Assembly (NCBI RefSeq): GCF_000175615.1
Contig: NZ_ACVO01000005.1
Location: forward strand, 1 to 64,000
Direction of reading: 5' to 3'
From: Rothia mucilaginosa ATCC 25296
Lineage (GTDB): Bacteria > Actinomycetota > Actinomycetes > Actinomycetales > Micrococcaceae
Length of the DNA stretch: 64,000 bases
In this document: positions 17,497 through 26,715 of the stretch, piece by piece
Layout of the letters: the number at the start of each line of letters is the position of its first letter
Numbering within the stretch: position 1 is the first letter of the stretch
Program-made: the position numbers and the translations under genes
Notes under the pieces: generated by a model
Seen by the model: the letters and a program-made list of their open reading frames with translations, nothing else
What the model was told of the DNA's origin: nothing
The model's database searches: none

Positions 17497-19077
17497 ATGG
17501 CTGAGGACGCTATCCGCGACGATTACGAAGATAAGTACCTGGGCGGTGGCGAGGACGACGTTATCGAGCGCCTCGCTGAGATTGATGATGAGACCGCTGA
17601 TCAGCGTGCTCAGGCTCTTCTTGAGGGTCTTGAGGACTACGACCTGGATGAAGAGGACCGCGCCCTGCTGGGTGCCTGGGGCTTCGACATTGAGGATGAG
17701 GAAGAGCAGCTTGCTGATCCGGTAGTGGCGATTGTTGGCCGCCCGAACGTGGGTAAGTCGACCATCATTAACCGTATTCTGGGCCGCCGTGAAGCGGTGG
17801 TTGAGGATAAGCCGGGTGTGACTCGTGACCGCGTGTCCTATAAGGCTGAGTGGCTGGGTAAGAGCTTCACCCTGGTTGATACCGGTGGTTGGGAGTCTGA
17901 CGCTCGCGGTATTGATGCTCAGGTTGCTGAGCAGGCTGAGATCGCTGTGGAGCAGGCCGACGTTGTGGTCCTGGTGGTGGATGCCCGCGTGGGTGTGACC
18001 GCTTCGGACGAGCAGATTGTGCGTATGCTGCGCCGCGTGAAGAAGCCGATCATTCTGATTGCTAACAAGATTGACGACGCTCACCTGGAGCCGGAGATTT
18101 ATAACCTCTGGTCGCTGGGTATGGGTCAGCCGTTCCCGGTGTCGGGTCTGCACGGTCGTGGCCTGGCGGATGCTCTGGACGAGATCCTTGAGGTCATGCC
18201 GGAGCACTCGCAGTTCGCTCAGCCGGAGGCGCTGGGTGGCCCGCGTCGTGTGGCTCTGGTGGGTCGCCCGAACGTGGGTAAGTCGTCGCTGCTGAATAAG
18301 CTGGCTGGTTCTGAGCGTGCCGTGGTGAATGACCTGGCTGGTACGACTCGTGACCCGATTGACGAGATTATTGAGCTGGGTGGCTACCCTTGGCGTTTTG
18401 TGGATACCGCGGGTATTCGCCGTCGCCAGCATATGGCTAAGGGTGCGGAGTTCTACTCTTCGCTGCGTACTCAGACTGCTCTGGAGCGTTCTGAGGTTGC
18501 CGTGGTGCTGCTGGATGTTTCCGAGCCGATTTCTGAGCAGGATGTGCGTATCGTGCAGACTGTGATTGATTCGGGTCGTGCGATGGTTCTGGCATTCAAT
18601 AAGTGGGATACCCTCGATGAGGATCGCCGCGACATGCTTGAGCGCGAGATTGACCGCGACCTGGCGCACGTGCAGTGGGCGCCTCGCGTGAACATTTCGG
18701 CGAAGACTGGCTGGCACAAGGACAAGCTGGTGCCCGCCCTGGAGCACTCGCTGGAGTCGTGGGATTCGCGTATTCCGACCGGCCGCCTGAACGCATTCCT
18801 GGGTGAGATTGTGGCCGCGCATCCGCACCCGATGCGCGGTGGTAAGCAGCCGCGCATCCTGTTCGGTACTCAGGTGTCTTCGCGTCCGCCGAAGTTCGTG
18901 CTCTTTACCACCGGTTTCTTGGATCCGGGTTACCGTCGCTTCATTATGCGTCGTCTGCGTGAGACTTTTGATTTCACGGGTACTCCGATTGAGATTTCGA
19001 TGCGTGTGCGTGAGCGCCGCTCCCTGGGTGAGCGTCAGAGCGCGAAGGCTAAGAAGGGTAAGAGCGGCCGCCGCTAG
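17497..19077 (+). CDS. der: ribosome-assembly GTPase Der (EngA)
   Basis: Der has two tandem GTPase domains and acts in 50S subunit maturation. The first P-loop is [10 protein letters not shown] near residues 81-90 and the second is [10 protein letters not shown] near residues 256-265. Each domain has its own NKxD motif (NKID; NKWD). A KH-like C-terminal domain follows ([22 protein letters not shown] region). About 74 acidic residues precede the first domain, a common actinobacterial extension. ATG 17497 is chosen because AAAGGA lies 6 bases upstream; ATG 17491 would touch the ribosome site. The C-terminus is Lys/Arg-rich. Confidence 0.95.
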   Translation: MAEDAIRDDYEDKYLGGGEDDVIERLAEIDDETADQRAQALLEGLEDYDLDEEDRALLGAWGFDIEDEEEQLADPVVAIVGRPNVGKSTIINRILGRREAVVEDKPGVTRDRVSYKAEWLGKSFTLVDTGGWESDARGIDAQVAEQAEIAVEQADVVVLVVDARVGVTASDEQIVRMLRRVKKPIILIANKIDDAHLEPEIYNLWSLGMGQPFPVSGLHGRGLADALDEILEVMPEHSQFAQPEALGGPRRVALVGRPNVGKSSLLNKLAGSERAVVNDLAGTTRDPIDEIIELGGYPWRFVDTAGIRRRQHMAKGAEFYSSLRTQTALERSEVAVVLLDVSEPISEQDVRIVQTVIDSGRAMVLAFNKWDTLDEDRRDMLEREIDRDLAHVQWAPRVNISAKTGWHKDKLVPALEHSLESWDSRIPTGRLNAFLGEIVAAHPHPMRGGKQPRILFGTQVSSRPPKFVLFTTGFLDPGYRRFIMRRLRETFDFTGTPIEISMRVRERRSLGERQSAKAKKGKSGRR

Positions 19078-19212
19078 TAGCGGGGGTGTCTGCCTGATGC
19101 CGTGTTGCTGGGCTGGCCCCTTGTTAGGCTTGGCCCCCGCGCGCTGGATTCTGCACGGAAAATCCGTGAGGAAAAGATTTTTAAGATTTTTTCTAAAAAT
19201 AGGGATTCTGGC

Positions 19213-19241
19213 TTGCGCGGGGGTTAAAAGCCCGGTATAGT
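19213..19241 (+). promoter_or_regulatory. promoter of tRNA-Pro
   Basis: TTGCGC at 19213-19218 and TATAGT at 19236-19241 have a 17-base spacer and lie about 50 bases before the tRNA 5' end. Confidence 0.7.
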
Positions 19242-19291
19242 TATTCGAGTGTTCAGGGGAAACCTTGAAAACAATATCGTGAATAACGAAT

Positions 19292-19365
<74 letters not shown>

Positions 19366-19371
19366 CAGATA

Positions 19372-19406
19372 AAGCTCCGGAAGGTTTTTCCTTCCGGAGC
19401 TTTTTT
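19372..19406 (+). terminator. tRNA-Pro terminator
   Basis: A 13-bp perfect stem (AAGCTCCGGAAGG / CCTTCCGGAGCTT) with loop TTTTT is followed by a T-run. It begins 6 bases after the tRNA. Confidence 0.95.
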
Positions 19407-19945
19407 GTATGCCGTTTAGTGGTTTTTGTTTTGCTTGCTTGGATGGGGAAATGCGGGAGCCGGCGCCAAAAACACGGCTGGAAGCACCGAAGTGCGCTCT
19501 CTTCCTTGGGATGGCGGGGGAGAGGTCGGTATCGCACCTGTAAAGCGGTGGGGCTTTAGGTTAGTGTGCAATTATGAGCTTCGATCTAAATGTTGGAATA
19601 TGCCCGATTTTGTGGGTGATGGGTGGTACATTGGGTACACAAGGAATCGCGTTTTAGCGGTCAGAAATTTTAGCTTTGGCACTGAATTTCCCTTGACAAA
19701 TCAAGGAATATTTAGGTTTCTGTGACTAAAACACGACTTCATACACACTGAATTTCATAGCCGCAAAACCAACACGAACCCAAGTGAAGGCAAATATCCC
19801 GGTGGGATAGCCTCCCCAACTCACAAGACGACAGGGAGCCAGGCCTTATGCACACGGCACACACACCGCCACGCGCACCATTGGGTAGGCTTTACGGCAC
19901 AACTCGATCCCGCCCCTCCGGGCGCGGAAAGGAACGCAATACACT
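19407..19945. other. tRNA-lctP1 gap, long leader of first lactate permease
   Basis: About 540 bases with no credible gene. It is more AT-rich than its surroundings near 19560-19800. A perfect TTGACA stands at 19693-19698 but no well-spaced -10 is obvious. A small hairpin TATCCC-GGT-GGGATA lies near 19796-19810. The last 30 bases carry GGAAAGGAA before the permease start. Confidence 0.45.
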
Positions 19946-21583
19946 ATGTGGCAGCAAGTCTACGACCCGCTGAACTCGAGCGCGCTCTCCGCACTCGTGG
20001 CAGCAGTCCCGATTATTTTCTTCCTTCTGGGCCTCACCGTCCTGAAGCTCAGCGGTATTAAATCTGCCGTCATCTCCCTGGCGCTCGCACTCGTTATCGG
20101 TTGCGCTATCTTCGGCATGCCCGTCACCGCAGGTGCCGGCTCCATCCTCTACGGTTTCCTCTCGGGCATGTGGCCCATCGGCTGGATCGTTCTTATGGCA
20201 GTGTGGCTCTACCGCATTTCCGTGCGTTCCGGCGGCTTCGAAATCGTTCGTTCCTCCATCTCCTCCATCTCTACCGACCAGCGCGTCCAGATGCTGCTGA
20301 TTGCCTTCTGCTTCGGCGGCTTCCTTGAAGGTGCTGCAGGCTTCGGTATCCCGATCGCTATCTGTGCTGCACTGCTCGTGTCCCTGGGCTTCAACCCGCT
20401 CAAGGCTGCAATGTTCGCGCTGATTGCTAACGTGAGCTCCGGTGCGTACGGTGCAATCGGTATCCCCGTGACCACCGCAGCTACCCGCGGTGGCGTGGAC
20501 CTGCACGGCCTGTCCACCGAGCTGGTTCTGGTGATCCAGATCATCGCGGCTCTCATCCCCGTACTGCTCGTCGCTATTCAGGACGGTATCCGCGGTATCC
20601 GCGAAGTTGGTCTGGTAGCACTGATTGTTGGTCTGATCTACTCCGGCGGCCAGTCCGTCCTGCTCGCAGGCCTCGGTAACCCCGAGCTCGTCGACATCAT
20701 CCCGCCGCTGCTGGCTCTGGTCGCACTGGCACTCATCATGCAGAAGTGGCAGCCGAAGCACATCTTCCGCGAGCCCACCGCTCCCTCCCTGGAAGAAGTT
20801 CAGGCTCAGCAGAGCGTCAAGCACTCCGGTGGTCAGATTCTCAAGGCATGGAGCCCCTTCGTCTACCTGTCCGTCGTGATTCTGCTCTGGTCCACCGCGA
20901 TGAAGCCGCTCTTCGCTAAGGGCGGTCTGCTGGCCTTCAGCAACATCACCTTCCCCGTTCCGTGGCTGCACCAGACCATCCAGCAGGTGGCACCGATTGT
21001 TGCAAAGCCCAAGGCTATTGACGTGACCTACACCTGGAACATCATTGGTGCTTCCGGTACCGCAATTCTGGTCGCTGCAATCATCACCATCCTGACCTCC
21101 TCCATCAGCTGGGGTGAGGCTATCGAGGAACTCGGTGCAACCTGGAAGCAGCTGCAGACCCCGATCATCATGATCTGCCTGGTTATGTCCGTTGCTAACG
21201 TTATGAACTACGCGGGTATGATTACCTCCATCGCACTGGCTGTTGCCGCTGTGGGCGCAATCTTCCCGCTGCTGTCCCCGATCATCGGTTGGATCGGCGT
21301 GTTCGTGACCGGCTCCGTGGTGAACAACAACATCCTCTTCGCAGGCCTGCAGGCTACCACCGCACAGCAGATTGGCGTCAGCCAGACCCTGCTGGTTGCA
21401 TCTAACACCGCCGGTGGTGTGATGGCGAAGATCGTCTCCCCGCAGTCCATCGCAATTGCAGCTGCTGCTGTGAACAGCGCAGGCGAGGAATCCAAGATTA
21501 CCTCCATGGCGATCAAATACAGCGCGGCCCTGCTGGCTATCACCTGTGTTTGGGTTTACGTCCTGTCCCTGGTTGTAGCCTAA
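19946..21583 (+). CDS. lctP: L-lactate permease, copy 1
   Basis: This is a 545-residue polytopic protein of the lactate permease family (TC 2.A.14), which takes up L-lactate (and often D-lactate or glycolate) with protons. About 12-14 hydrophobic segments span the length. Family-type motifs include GAAGFGIPIAI near residues 130-140, WSPFVYLSVVILLWSTAMKP, MNYAGMITSIALAVA and VTGSVVNNNILFAGLQ. The start is ATG 19946, with GGAAAGGAA upstream. It is the first of three tandem paralogues, very similar to copy 2. No lactate dehydrogenase gene (lldD or lutABC) lies in this window. Confidence 0.93.
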   Translation: MWQQVYDPLNSSALSALVAAVPIIFFLLGLTVLKLSGIKSAVISLALALVIGCAIFGMPVTAGAGSILYGFLSGMWPIGWIVLMAVWLYRISVRSGGFEIVRSSISSISTDQRVQMLLIAFCFGGFLEGAAGFGIPIAICAALLVSLGFNPLKAAMFALIANVSSGAYGAIGIPVTTAATRGGVDLHGLSTELVLVIQIIAALIPVLLVAIQDGIRGIREVGLVALIVGLIYSGGQSVLLAGLGNPELVDIIPPLLALVALALIMQKWQPKHIFREPTAPSLEEVQAQQSVKHSGGQILKAWSPFVYLSVVILLWSTAMKPLFAKGGLLAFSNITFPVPWLHQTIQQVAPIVAKPKAIDVTYTWNIIGASGTAILVAAIITILTSSISWGEAIEELGATWKQLQTPIIMICLVMSVANVMNYAGMITSIALAVAAVGAIFPLLSPIIGWIGVFVTGSVVNNNILFAGLQATTAQQIGVSQTLLVASNTAGGVMAKIVSPQSIAIAAAAVNSAGEESKITSMAIKYSAALLAITCVWVYVLSLVVA

Positions 21584-21650
21584 ACAGCGTGAAACCCCGA
21601 CGCGTGTAACCTACCTTCTTTGAGGGTAAGGTGCCCGCGACACGGTTGAG

Positions 21651-21688
21651 CGAAAGCCCCCTTCTACTTCGGTAGGAGGGGGCTTTCG
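21651..21688 (+). terminator. lctP1 terminator
   Basis: CGAAAGCCCCC pairs with GGGGGCTTTCG, and inner TCTAC pairs with GTAGG/A around a TTCG loop. The stem is strong; the T-run is weak. Confidence 0.85.
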
Positions 21689-21837
21689 CGTTTCTGTGTT
21701 TGTGCGCCGGGGAGGAGGTTCGCGACTAAGGAGCGCAATTATGCACATAAGTATCATTTGTGCACACTTAAGGTCACCCTATCCTGAAGTCTCGAGGAAG
21801 ACCTGTTAGCTTAGACAGATAAAGTCATGAGTACCTA

Positions 21838-21862
21838 GTGAGCGGGAAAGAGTCCCGCTCAC
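21838..21862 (+). repeat. perfect hairpin in lctP2 leader
   Basis: GTGAGCGGGA (21838-21847) is the exact reverse complement of TCCCGCTCAC (21853-21862), with loop AAGAG. It lies about 25 bases after a possible promoter and 230 bases before the lctP2 start. Confidence 0.7.
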
Positions 21863-21959
21863 CACCGCCGCGCCACGGTATATGGCCACGGAATATTGCC
21901 TCGGAATATCGCCACGTCATACAAGCAAACGCCCGGCAGCTCAAGACCATCACGCTTCA

Positions 21960-22004
21960 CCGATGGACCCATCCACGACGCAAGGATTGGGCCCATCGGT
22001 TTTT
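21960..22004 (+). terminator. terminator-like hairpin inside lctP2 leader (candidate attenuator)
   Basis: CCGATGGACCCA pairs with TTGGGCCCATCGG with one mismatch at A/C. TTTTT follows at 22000-22004. It ends 88 bases before the lctP2 start codon and well after the lctP1 terminator. It therefore does not look like the end of a known gene; premature termination of the lctP2 transcript is the simplest reading. Confidence 0.7.
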
Positions 22005-22092
22005 ATGCGGCCTAACGCTTCCATACAGCACAGGTGCCGTACCGGAAGAAGCGACCGCTAATACACACAGACCGAAAGGAACACCCGCCCCA

Positions 22093-23715
22093 ATGTGGCA
22101 GCAAACCTACGACCCGCTAAACGCACCGGTGCTCTCCGCGCTGGTTGCCGCAGTGCCCATCGTCCTCTTCCTGCTGGGCCTGACCGTCCTGAAACTCAGC
22201 GGCCTCAAATCAGCACTGCTGACCCTCGTCACCACCCTCATCATCGGCTGTGCCATCTTTGGCCTGCCCATCACCGCAGGTGCCGGTTCCATCCTCTCCG
22301 GCTTCCTCGCCGGAGCATGGCCCATCGGCTGGATCGTGCTCATGGCTGTGTGGCTCTACCGCATCGCCGTGCGCGCCGGTAACTTCGACATCGTGCGCTC
22401 CTCCGTCTCCTCCATCTCGAACGATCAGCGCATCCAGGTGCTACTGATTGCCTTCTGCTTCGGTGGATTCATCGAAGGCGCGGCAGGCTTCGGCATCCCG
22501 ATCGCTATCTCCGCGGCACTGCTGGTATCCCTGGGTTTCAACCCCCTCAAAGCATCCATGCTGGCGCTGGTAGCCAACGCCGCATCCGGCGCATACGGTG
22601 CTATCGGTATCCCCGTGACCACCGCAGCTAAGGTCGGCGGCCTGGACACCGCGCACCTGTCCGCAGGCATGGTTCCGGTACTGCAGATCTTCGTCGCCTT
22701 CGTGCCGCTGCTGATGGTCGCAATCCAGGACGGCATGCGCGGCATCCGCGAAGTCGGCCTGGTTGCGCTCATGACCGGCGTCATCTTCTCCGGCGGTCAG
22801 GCAGCTATCCTGATGCTGCTCGGCTCTCCCGAACTGGTCGACATCATCCCGCCGCTGCTGTCCCTGGTAGCACTGGCGCTCGTGATGCAGAAGTGGCAGC
22901 CCAAGCACATCTTCCGCGAGCCCACCGCACCCAGCCTCGAAGAAGCCCAGGCTCAGCAGAACGTGAAGCACACCGGCGGCGAGATTGTTAAGGCGTGGAG
23001 CCCCTTCATCTTCCTCTCCGCAACCATCCTGCTCTGGTCCACTGCCCTGAAGCCGATTTTCGCAACCAACGGCCCGCTGGGTGCTGCAACCCTGGCGTTC
23101 CCCATCCCCGGCATTCACGAAGCCATCACCACCGGTGCCGGCAAGACCGTGACCGCGATGTTCTCCTGGAACACCCTGGGCGCATCCGGCACCGCAATTC
23201 TGGTGGCGGCACTCATCACCATCCTGACCTCCTCTATCAGCTGGGGTGAAGCCTTCGAAGAACTCGGCGGTACCTGGAACCAGCTGAAGATGCCGATCCT
23301 CATGATCTGCCTGGTCATGTCCGTCGCAAACGTCATGAACTATGCCGGTATGACCACCTCCATCGCTCTGGCGCTCGCGGCAGCCGGCCCGGTCTTCCCG
23401 CTGCTGTCCCCGATTATCGGTTGGATTGGCGTGTTCGTGACCGGCTCCGTGACCAACGCTAACGTGCTCTTCGCGGGCCTGCAGTCCACCACCGCAGCCC
23501 AGATCGCTGTTGACCCGACCCTGCTTGTTGCCGCAAACACCGCCGGTGGCGTGATGGGCAAGATCGTCTCCCCGCAGTCCATCGCGATCGCGGCGGCGGC
23601 TGTGAACAGCGCAGGCGAGGAATCGAAGATTACCTCCATGTCCATCAAGTACAGCGCTATTCTGCTGGGCCTGGTCTGCGTCTGGTCCTTCGCTCTGTCG
23701 CTCATGGCTGGCTAA
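22093..23715 (+). CDS. lctP: L-lactate permease, copy 2
   Basis: This 540-residue lactate permease (TC 2.A.14) has the same start (MWQQ, YDPLN), the same GAAGFGIPIAI motif and the same C-terminal GGVMGKIVSPQSIAIAAAAV segment as copy 1. It differs mostly in the central loop after TFREPTAP-like and NGPLGAATLAF regions. ATG 22093 is chosen because the conserved N-terminus starts there and AAAGGAA lies 14 bases upstream; the frame upstream is not conserved with the other copies. Expression is probably affected by the leader hairpins. Confidence 0.93.
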   Translation: MWQQTYDPLNAPVLSALVAAVPIVLFLLGLTVLKLSGLKSALLTLVTTLIIGCAIFGLPITAGAGSILSGFLAGAWPIGWIVLMAVWLYRIAVRAGNFDIVRSSVSSISNDQRIQVLLIAFCFGGFIEGAAGFGIPIAISAALLVSLGFNPLKASMLALVANAASGAYGAIGIPVTTAAKVGGLDTAHLSAGMVPVLQIFVAFVPLLMVAIQDGMRGIREVGLVALMTGVIFSGGQAAILMLLGSPELVDIIPPLLSLVALALVMQKWQPKHIFREPTAPSLEEAQAQQNVKHTGGEIVKAWSPFIFLSATILLWSTALKPIFATNGPLGAATLAFPIPGIHEAITTGAGKTVTAMFSWNTLGASGTAILVAALITILTSSISWGEAFEELGGTWNQLKMPILMICLVMSVANVMNYAGMTTSIALALAAAGPVFPLLSPIIGWIGVFVTGSVTNANVLFAGLQSTTAAQIAVDPTLLVAANTAGGVMGKIVSPQSIAIAAAAVNSAGEESKITSMSIKYSAILLGLVCVWSFALSLMAG

Positions 23716-23781
23716 AGCCATTCCTGAGGCTCATACCGGGGCAGATAGCAACGTGACGCTGAACCCCTGATGATTCTGAGG

Positions 23782-23825
23782 TAAAGCCCCCTTCTCGACC
23801 CGTGCGGTCGAGGAGGGGGCTTTAT
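23782..23825 (+). terminator. lctP2 terminator
   Basis: TAAAGCCCCCTTCTCGACC pairs with GGTCGAGGAGGGGGCTTTA around CGTGC, with one G-T pair. TTCTT follows. Confidence 0.88.
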
Positions 23826-24230
23826 TCTTACCTGCCGCCGTATAGATTTAGCTCGGGTAGTAGAAAAGGGTCTGGCCGGAGAAAATAACTACCGACAAGG
23901 ACTAAATCGTAATGACTCTTAACTAGCGTTTCACACTGTAAAAGCACCCACTACCTAGCAAAGGACCCACCTGCCACAGTGATACAGTTCTCAGTGGGCA
24001 TTGGCGCCGTAGGCGAGAGCACGAGCTAAGGAACTTTTAGCTTCGAGGCCTCCAACGAGAGAACCAACGCCCCGCATCGTGGAAATATCCTTCCCCGCGC
24101 CCCCTGCCTTCAGCCAAGGCTACAACACAGACACATGATGTTGCTACGCCTTTCACGTTCAGGGACCCTCAGCGGTAGAGGCGTCGTGAGGCTACGCCTC
24201 GCACTACCCCATAAGGGCAGGCGGACGCAC

Positions 24231-24258
24231 CCTACAGCGGCATCCAAACCGCTGTAGG
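24231..24258 (+). repeat. hairpin before lctP3
   Basis: CCTACAGCGG (24231-24240) is the exact reverse complement of CCGCTGTAGG (24249-24258). The 3' arm ends 34 bases before the start codon. No T-run; could be an operator or an mRNA structure. Confidence 0.6.
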
Positions 24259-24292
24259 TACACCCTGCGGCGAGGAAGGACATACCACTCTC

Positions 24293-25915
24293 ATGTGGTC
24301 GCAAACCTACGATCCCCTCAACTCCCCGGTGCTCTCCGCGCTCGTAGCGGCATCCCCCATTATTCTTTTTCTACTCTGCCTCACGGTTTTCAAACTCAGC
24401 GGCATCAAATCAGCGCTAATCACCCTAGCCCTGACCCTGTGCATCGCGCTCGGAGTCTTCCACCTGCCCTGGACAGCAGCCGCAGGTTCTATTTTCTACG
24501 GATTCCTCTCGGCGCTATGGCCTATTGCATGGATTGTGCTCATGGCAGTGTGGCTCTACCGCATCGCGGTGCGCAGCGGAAAATTCGCCATCGTGAGGTC
24601 CTCCGTCTCCTCAATCTCAGCGGACCAGCGCATCCAGGTGCTACTCATCGCCCTCTGCTTTGCCGGGTTTATTGAGGGCGCGGCGGGCTTCGGCATCCCG
24701 ATTGCTATTTCTGTAGCGCTACTGGTTGCCCTGGGCTTCAACCCGCTCAAAGCCGCTATGCTCTCCCTGGTCGCTAACGCCACCGTGGGCGCCTACGGTG
24801 CGGTCGGTATTCCTGTGACCACCGGTGCCGCTATCGGTAACGTAGACCTGGGGTACCTATCCAGCCAGATGGTTTGGGTCCTGCAGATCTTTGCGGCCCT
24901 CGTACCCGTGCTCGTGGTAGCTATTCAGGACGGTCTGCGCGGCATTCGTGAGGTAGGCTTAGTAGCGCTCGCAACCGGTATCGTGATTTCTGGCTTGCAG
25001 AGCATCATGCTGTGGGTCCTGCAGGACCCCGAGCTCATCGGCATTTTGCCGCCCCTTGTCGGACTGGTGTTCCTGGCGGTCGTGATGCACTTCTGGCAGC
25101 CCAAGCACGTCTATCGCGAGCCCACCGCACCGACCCTGGAAGAGCTCTCCGCGCAGGACGAACCGACGTACAGCCTGCGCGAAGTTGCGAGCGCCTGGAG
25201 CCCCTTCATCTTCCTTTCCATCACCATCCTGCTCTGGTCCACCGTGCTACGCCCCGTCTTTGACCATAACGGAGCCCTGGGCTTTGCAAACCTGAGCTTC
25301 CATGTGCCCGGTATCCACCATCAGATTGGCGACGGTGAAGGCCTGGCTATCCACGCGGTCTTCAACTGGAACATCCTGGGTGCGGCGGGTACCGCCATTC
25401 TGGTGGCGGCTCTGCTCTCTGCGTTCACCTCGAAAATTACCGTCCGTGAGACTCTGCAGGAGCTTAACGGTGCATGGCAGCAGTTGAAGAAACCCATCTA
25501 CATGATTTGCCTGGTCATGTCCGTAGCAAACCTCATGAACTACGCGGGCATGACCTCCTCCATCGCTCTGGCGGTAGCTACCGCGGGTGCGCTCTTCCCG
25601 CTCTTCTCGCCCATAATCGGCTGGGTTGGCGTGTTCGTGACCGGTTCGGTGACCAACAACAACGTGCTCTTCGCCGGTCTGCAGGCAAGCACCGCGCATC
25701 AGATTGGTGTAGACCCCGCCATGCTGGTTGCAGCCAATACCTCCGGTGGTGTGATGGGCAAGATTGTGTCCCCGCAGTCGATTGCGGTGGCGGTTGCCGC
25801 CGTGAACGAGGCAGGGCAGGAGTCGAAGGTTACCTCCATAACCATCAAGTACAGTCTCTTCCTGCTGGTACTGCTGTGCATTTGGACGTACCTGCTCACG
25901 CTCATCGTGCACTAG
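24293..25915 (+). CDS. lctP: L-lactate permease, copy 3
   Basis: This 540-residue lactate permease (TC 2.A.14) is the most divergent of the three. Its N-terminus is MWSQTYDPLNSPV; it keeps GAAGFGIPIAIS and VTGSVTNNNVLFAGLQAS, but changes helix residues throughout (for example LCIALGVFHLPWTAAAGSIF). GAGGAAGGA lies 14-20 bases before ATG 24293. Substrate could differ from copies 1 and 2 (L-lactate, D-lactate or glycolate); sequence alone does not decide. Confidence 0.92.
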   Translation: MWSQTYDPLNSPVLSALVAASPIILFLLCLTVFKLSGIKSALITLALTLCIALGVFHLPWTAAAGSIFYGFLSALWPIAWIVLMAVWLYRIAVRSGKFAIVRSSVSSISADQRIQVLLIALCFAGFIEGAAGFGIPIAISVALLVALGFNPLKAAMLSLVANATVGAYGAVGIPVTTGAAIGNVDLGYLSSQMVWVLQIFAALVPVLVVAIQDGLRGIREVGLVALATGIVISGLQSIMLWVLQDPELIGILPPLVGLVFLAVVMHFWQPKHVYREPTAPTLEELSAQDEPTYSLREVASAWSPFIFLSITILLWSTVLRPVFDHNGALGFANLSFHVPGIHHQIGDGEGLAIHAVFNWNILGAAGTAILVAALLSAFTSKITVRETLQELNGAWQQLKKPIYMICLVMSVANLMNYAGMTSSIALAVATAGALFPLFSPIIGWVGVFVTGSVTNNNVLFAGLQASTAHQIGVDPAMLVAANTSGGVMGKIVSPQSIAVAVAAVNEAGQESKVTSITIKYSLFLLVLLCIWTYLLTLIVH

Positions 25916-25965
25916 GCTTTTAAACGACTTTTCCTGTCTTCGAGGAAGAACCGGAAAGATGGGCT

Positions 25966-26002
25966 GAACGCTCGTTGCGACGTAACGTCGTGGCGAGCGT
26001 TC
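25966..26002 (+). terminator. hairpin after lctP3
   Basis: GAACGCTCGTTGCGACG pairs with CGTCGTGGCGAGCGTTC with a mismatch or wobble in the middle and loop TAA. There is no T-run. Confidence 0.6.
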
Positions 26003-26189
26003 GCCGTATCTGAGGTATCCGATGTCATACGATGCGGATAATCCACTCGGCAGGAGTAGAATTAGTGTTTGTGCCCACACACCGGAGACGTGCACAGGAG
26101 AGGCTGCCCGGCTGTTATCTGTGCGTTACTCGCTCGCCCGCTACGTGAGACACACGGCTAACAGATGACCTACTACTCAAGGAGAAACA

Positions 26190-26579
26190 ATGCAGGCACT
26201 CGCAACGGTCACCACCGTTTTTGCCTTCGTAGCAATCGCTATTCACGTGTACATCTGGATTATCGAATCCTTCCTCTGGACTAAGCCTAAGGGTCGCGAA
26301 ACCTTCGGAATGACCGAAGAATTCGCCGAGTCTACCAAGGAGATGGCAGCAAACCAGGGCCTGTACAACCTGATGCTCGCCTGGATCGCCGCAACCGGTC
26401 TGCTCGCTTTCTGGTTCGGCTCCCCGCAGGTAGGTGTGGCACTCATGTTCGCAGGCCTGGGCTCCATGGCGATTGCCGGTGTCTACCTGTTCCTCACCTC
26501 CCCGGATAAGCGCAAGCCGGCACTGATTCAGCTGACCCCGCCGCTGCTGGCGCTGATTTTCCTCTTCGTGATGATCTAA
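26190..26579 (+). CDS. DUF1304 family membrane protein
   Basis: This 129-residue protein has four predicted transmembrane helices (about residues 5-25, 55-73, 78-100, 108-128). Between helices 1 and 2 lies the conserved segment FLWTKPKGRETFGM and KEMAANQGLYNLMLA, which marks the DUF1304 family. Function of the family is unknown. AAGGAGAAAC precedes ATG 26190. It stands alone between lctP3 and the convergent tag gene. Confidence 0.88.
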   Translation: MQALATVTTVFAFVAIAIHVYIWIIESFLWTKPKGRETFGMTEEFAESTKEMAANQGLYNLMLAWIAATGLLAFWFGSPQVGVALMFAGLGSMAIAGVYLFLTSPDKRKPALIQLTPPLLALIFLFVMI

Positions 26580-26622
26580 CCCTGTGACGATCTAATTCAG
26601 AGCGGAACCTCTCAACGTATAG

Positions 26623-26662
26623 AAGCCGCGTGCTTACTTCTACGAAGTGGCGCGCGGCTTTT
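26623..26662 (+). terminator. terminator between DUF1304 gene and tag
   Basis: AAGCCGCG pairs with CGCGGCTT, and inner ACTTC pairs with GAAGT. TTTTC follows. Confidence 0.8.
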
Positions 26663-26715
26663 CTGCGCCCTTAGACGCGAGCACGCCGAGCGTGGGGAGC
26701 TTAGGGCGAGGGGGC

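Larger units (their letters stand above)
21584..22092. other. lctP1-lctP2 gap, structured leader
   Basis: About 510 bases without a credible gene. It holds the lctP1 terminator, a 10-bp perfect hairpin at 21838-21862 and a hairpin with T-run at 21960-22004 (each listed separately). A weak promoter-like pair CTGAAG (21784-21789) and TAGCTT (21807-21812) has a 17-base spacer. The permease frame is open upstream to 21838, but that extension has no family similarity and runs through both hairpins. Confidence 0.5.
23716..24292. other. lctP2-lctP3 gap, long structured leader
   Basis: About 580 bases with no credible gene. It contains the lctP2 terminator (23782-23825), a possible branched RNA fold (23996-24072) and a hairpin next to the start of lctP3 (24231-24258). 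Base composition is close to the genes around it. No open frame has a ribosome site or family resemblance. Confidence 0.45.

Noticed and set aside
21838..22004. T-box leader before lctP2
   Set aside because: No AGGGTGGNACCGCG antiterminator sequence and no aminoacyl-tRNA or amino-acid gene follows.
21838..22092. N-terminal extension of lctP2 by 85 codons
   Set aside because: No resemblance to the other two permeases in this part; it runs through two hairpins, and the conserved MWQQ start has AAAGGAA upstream.
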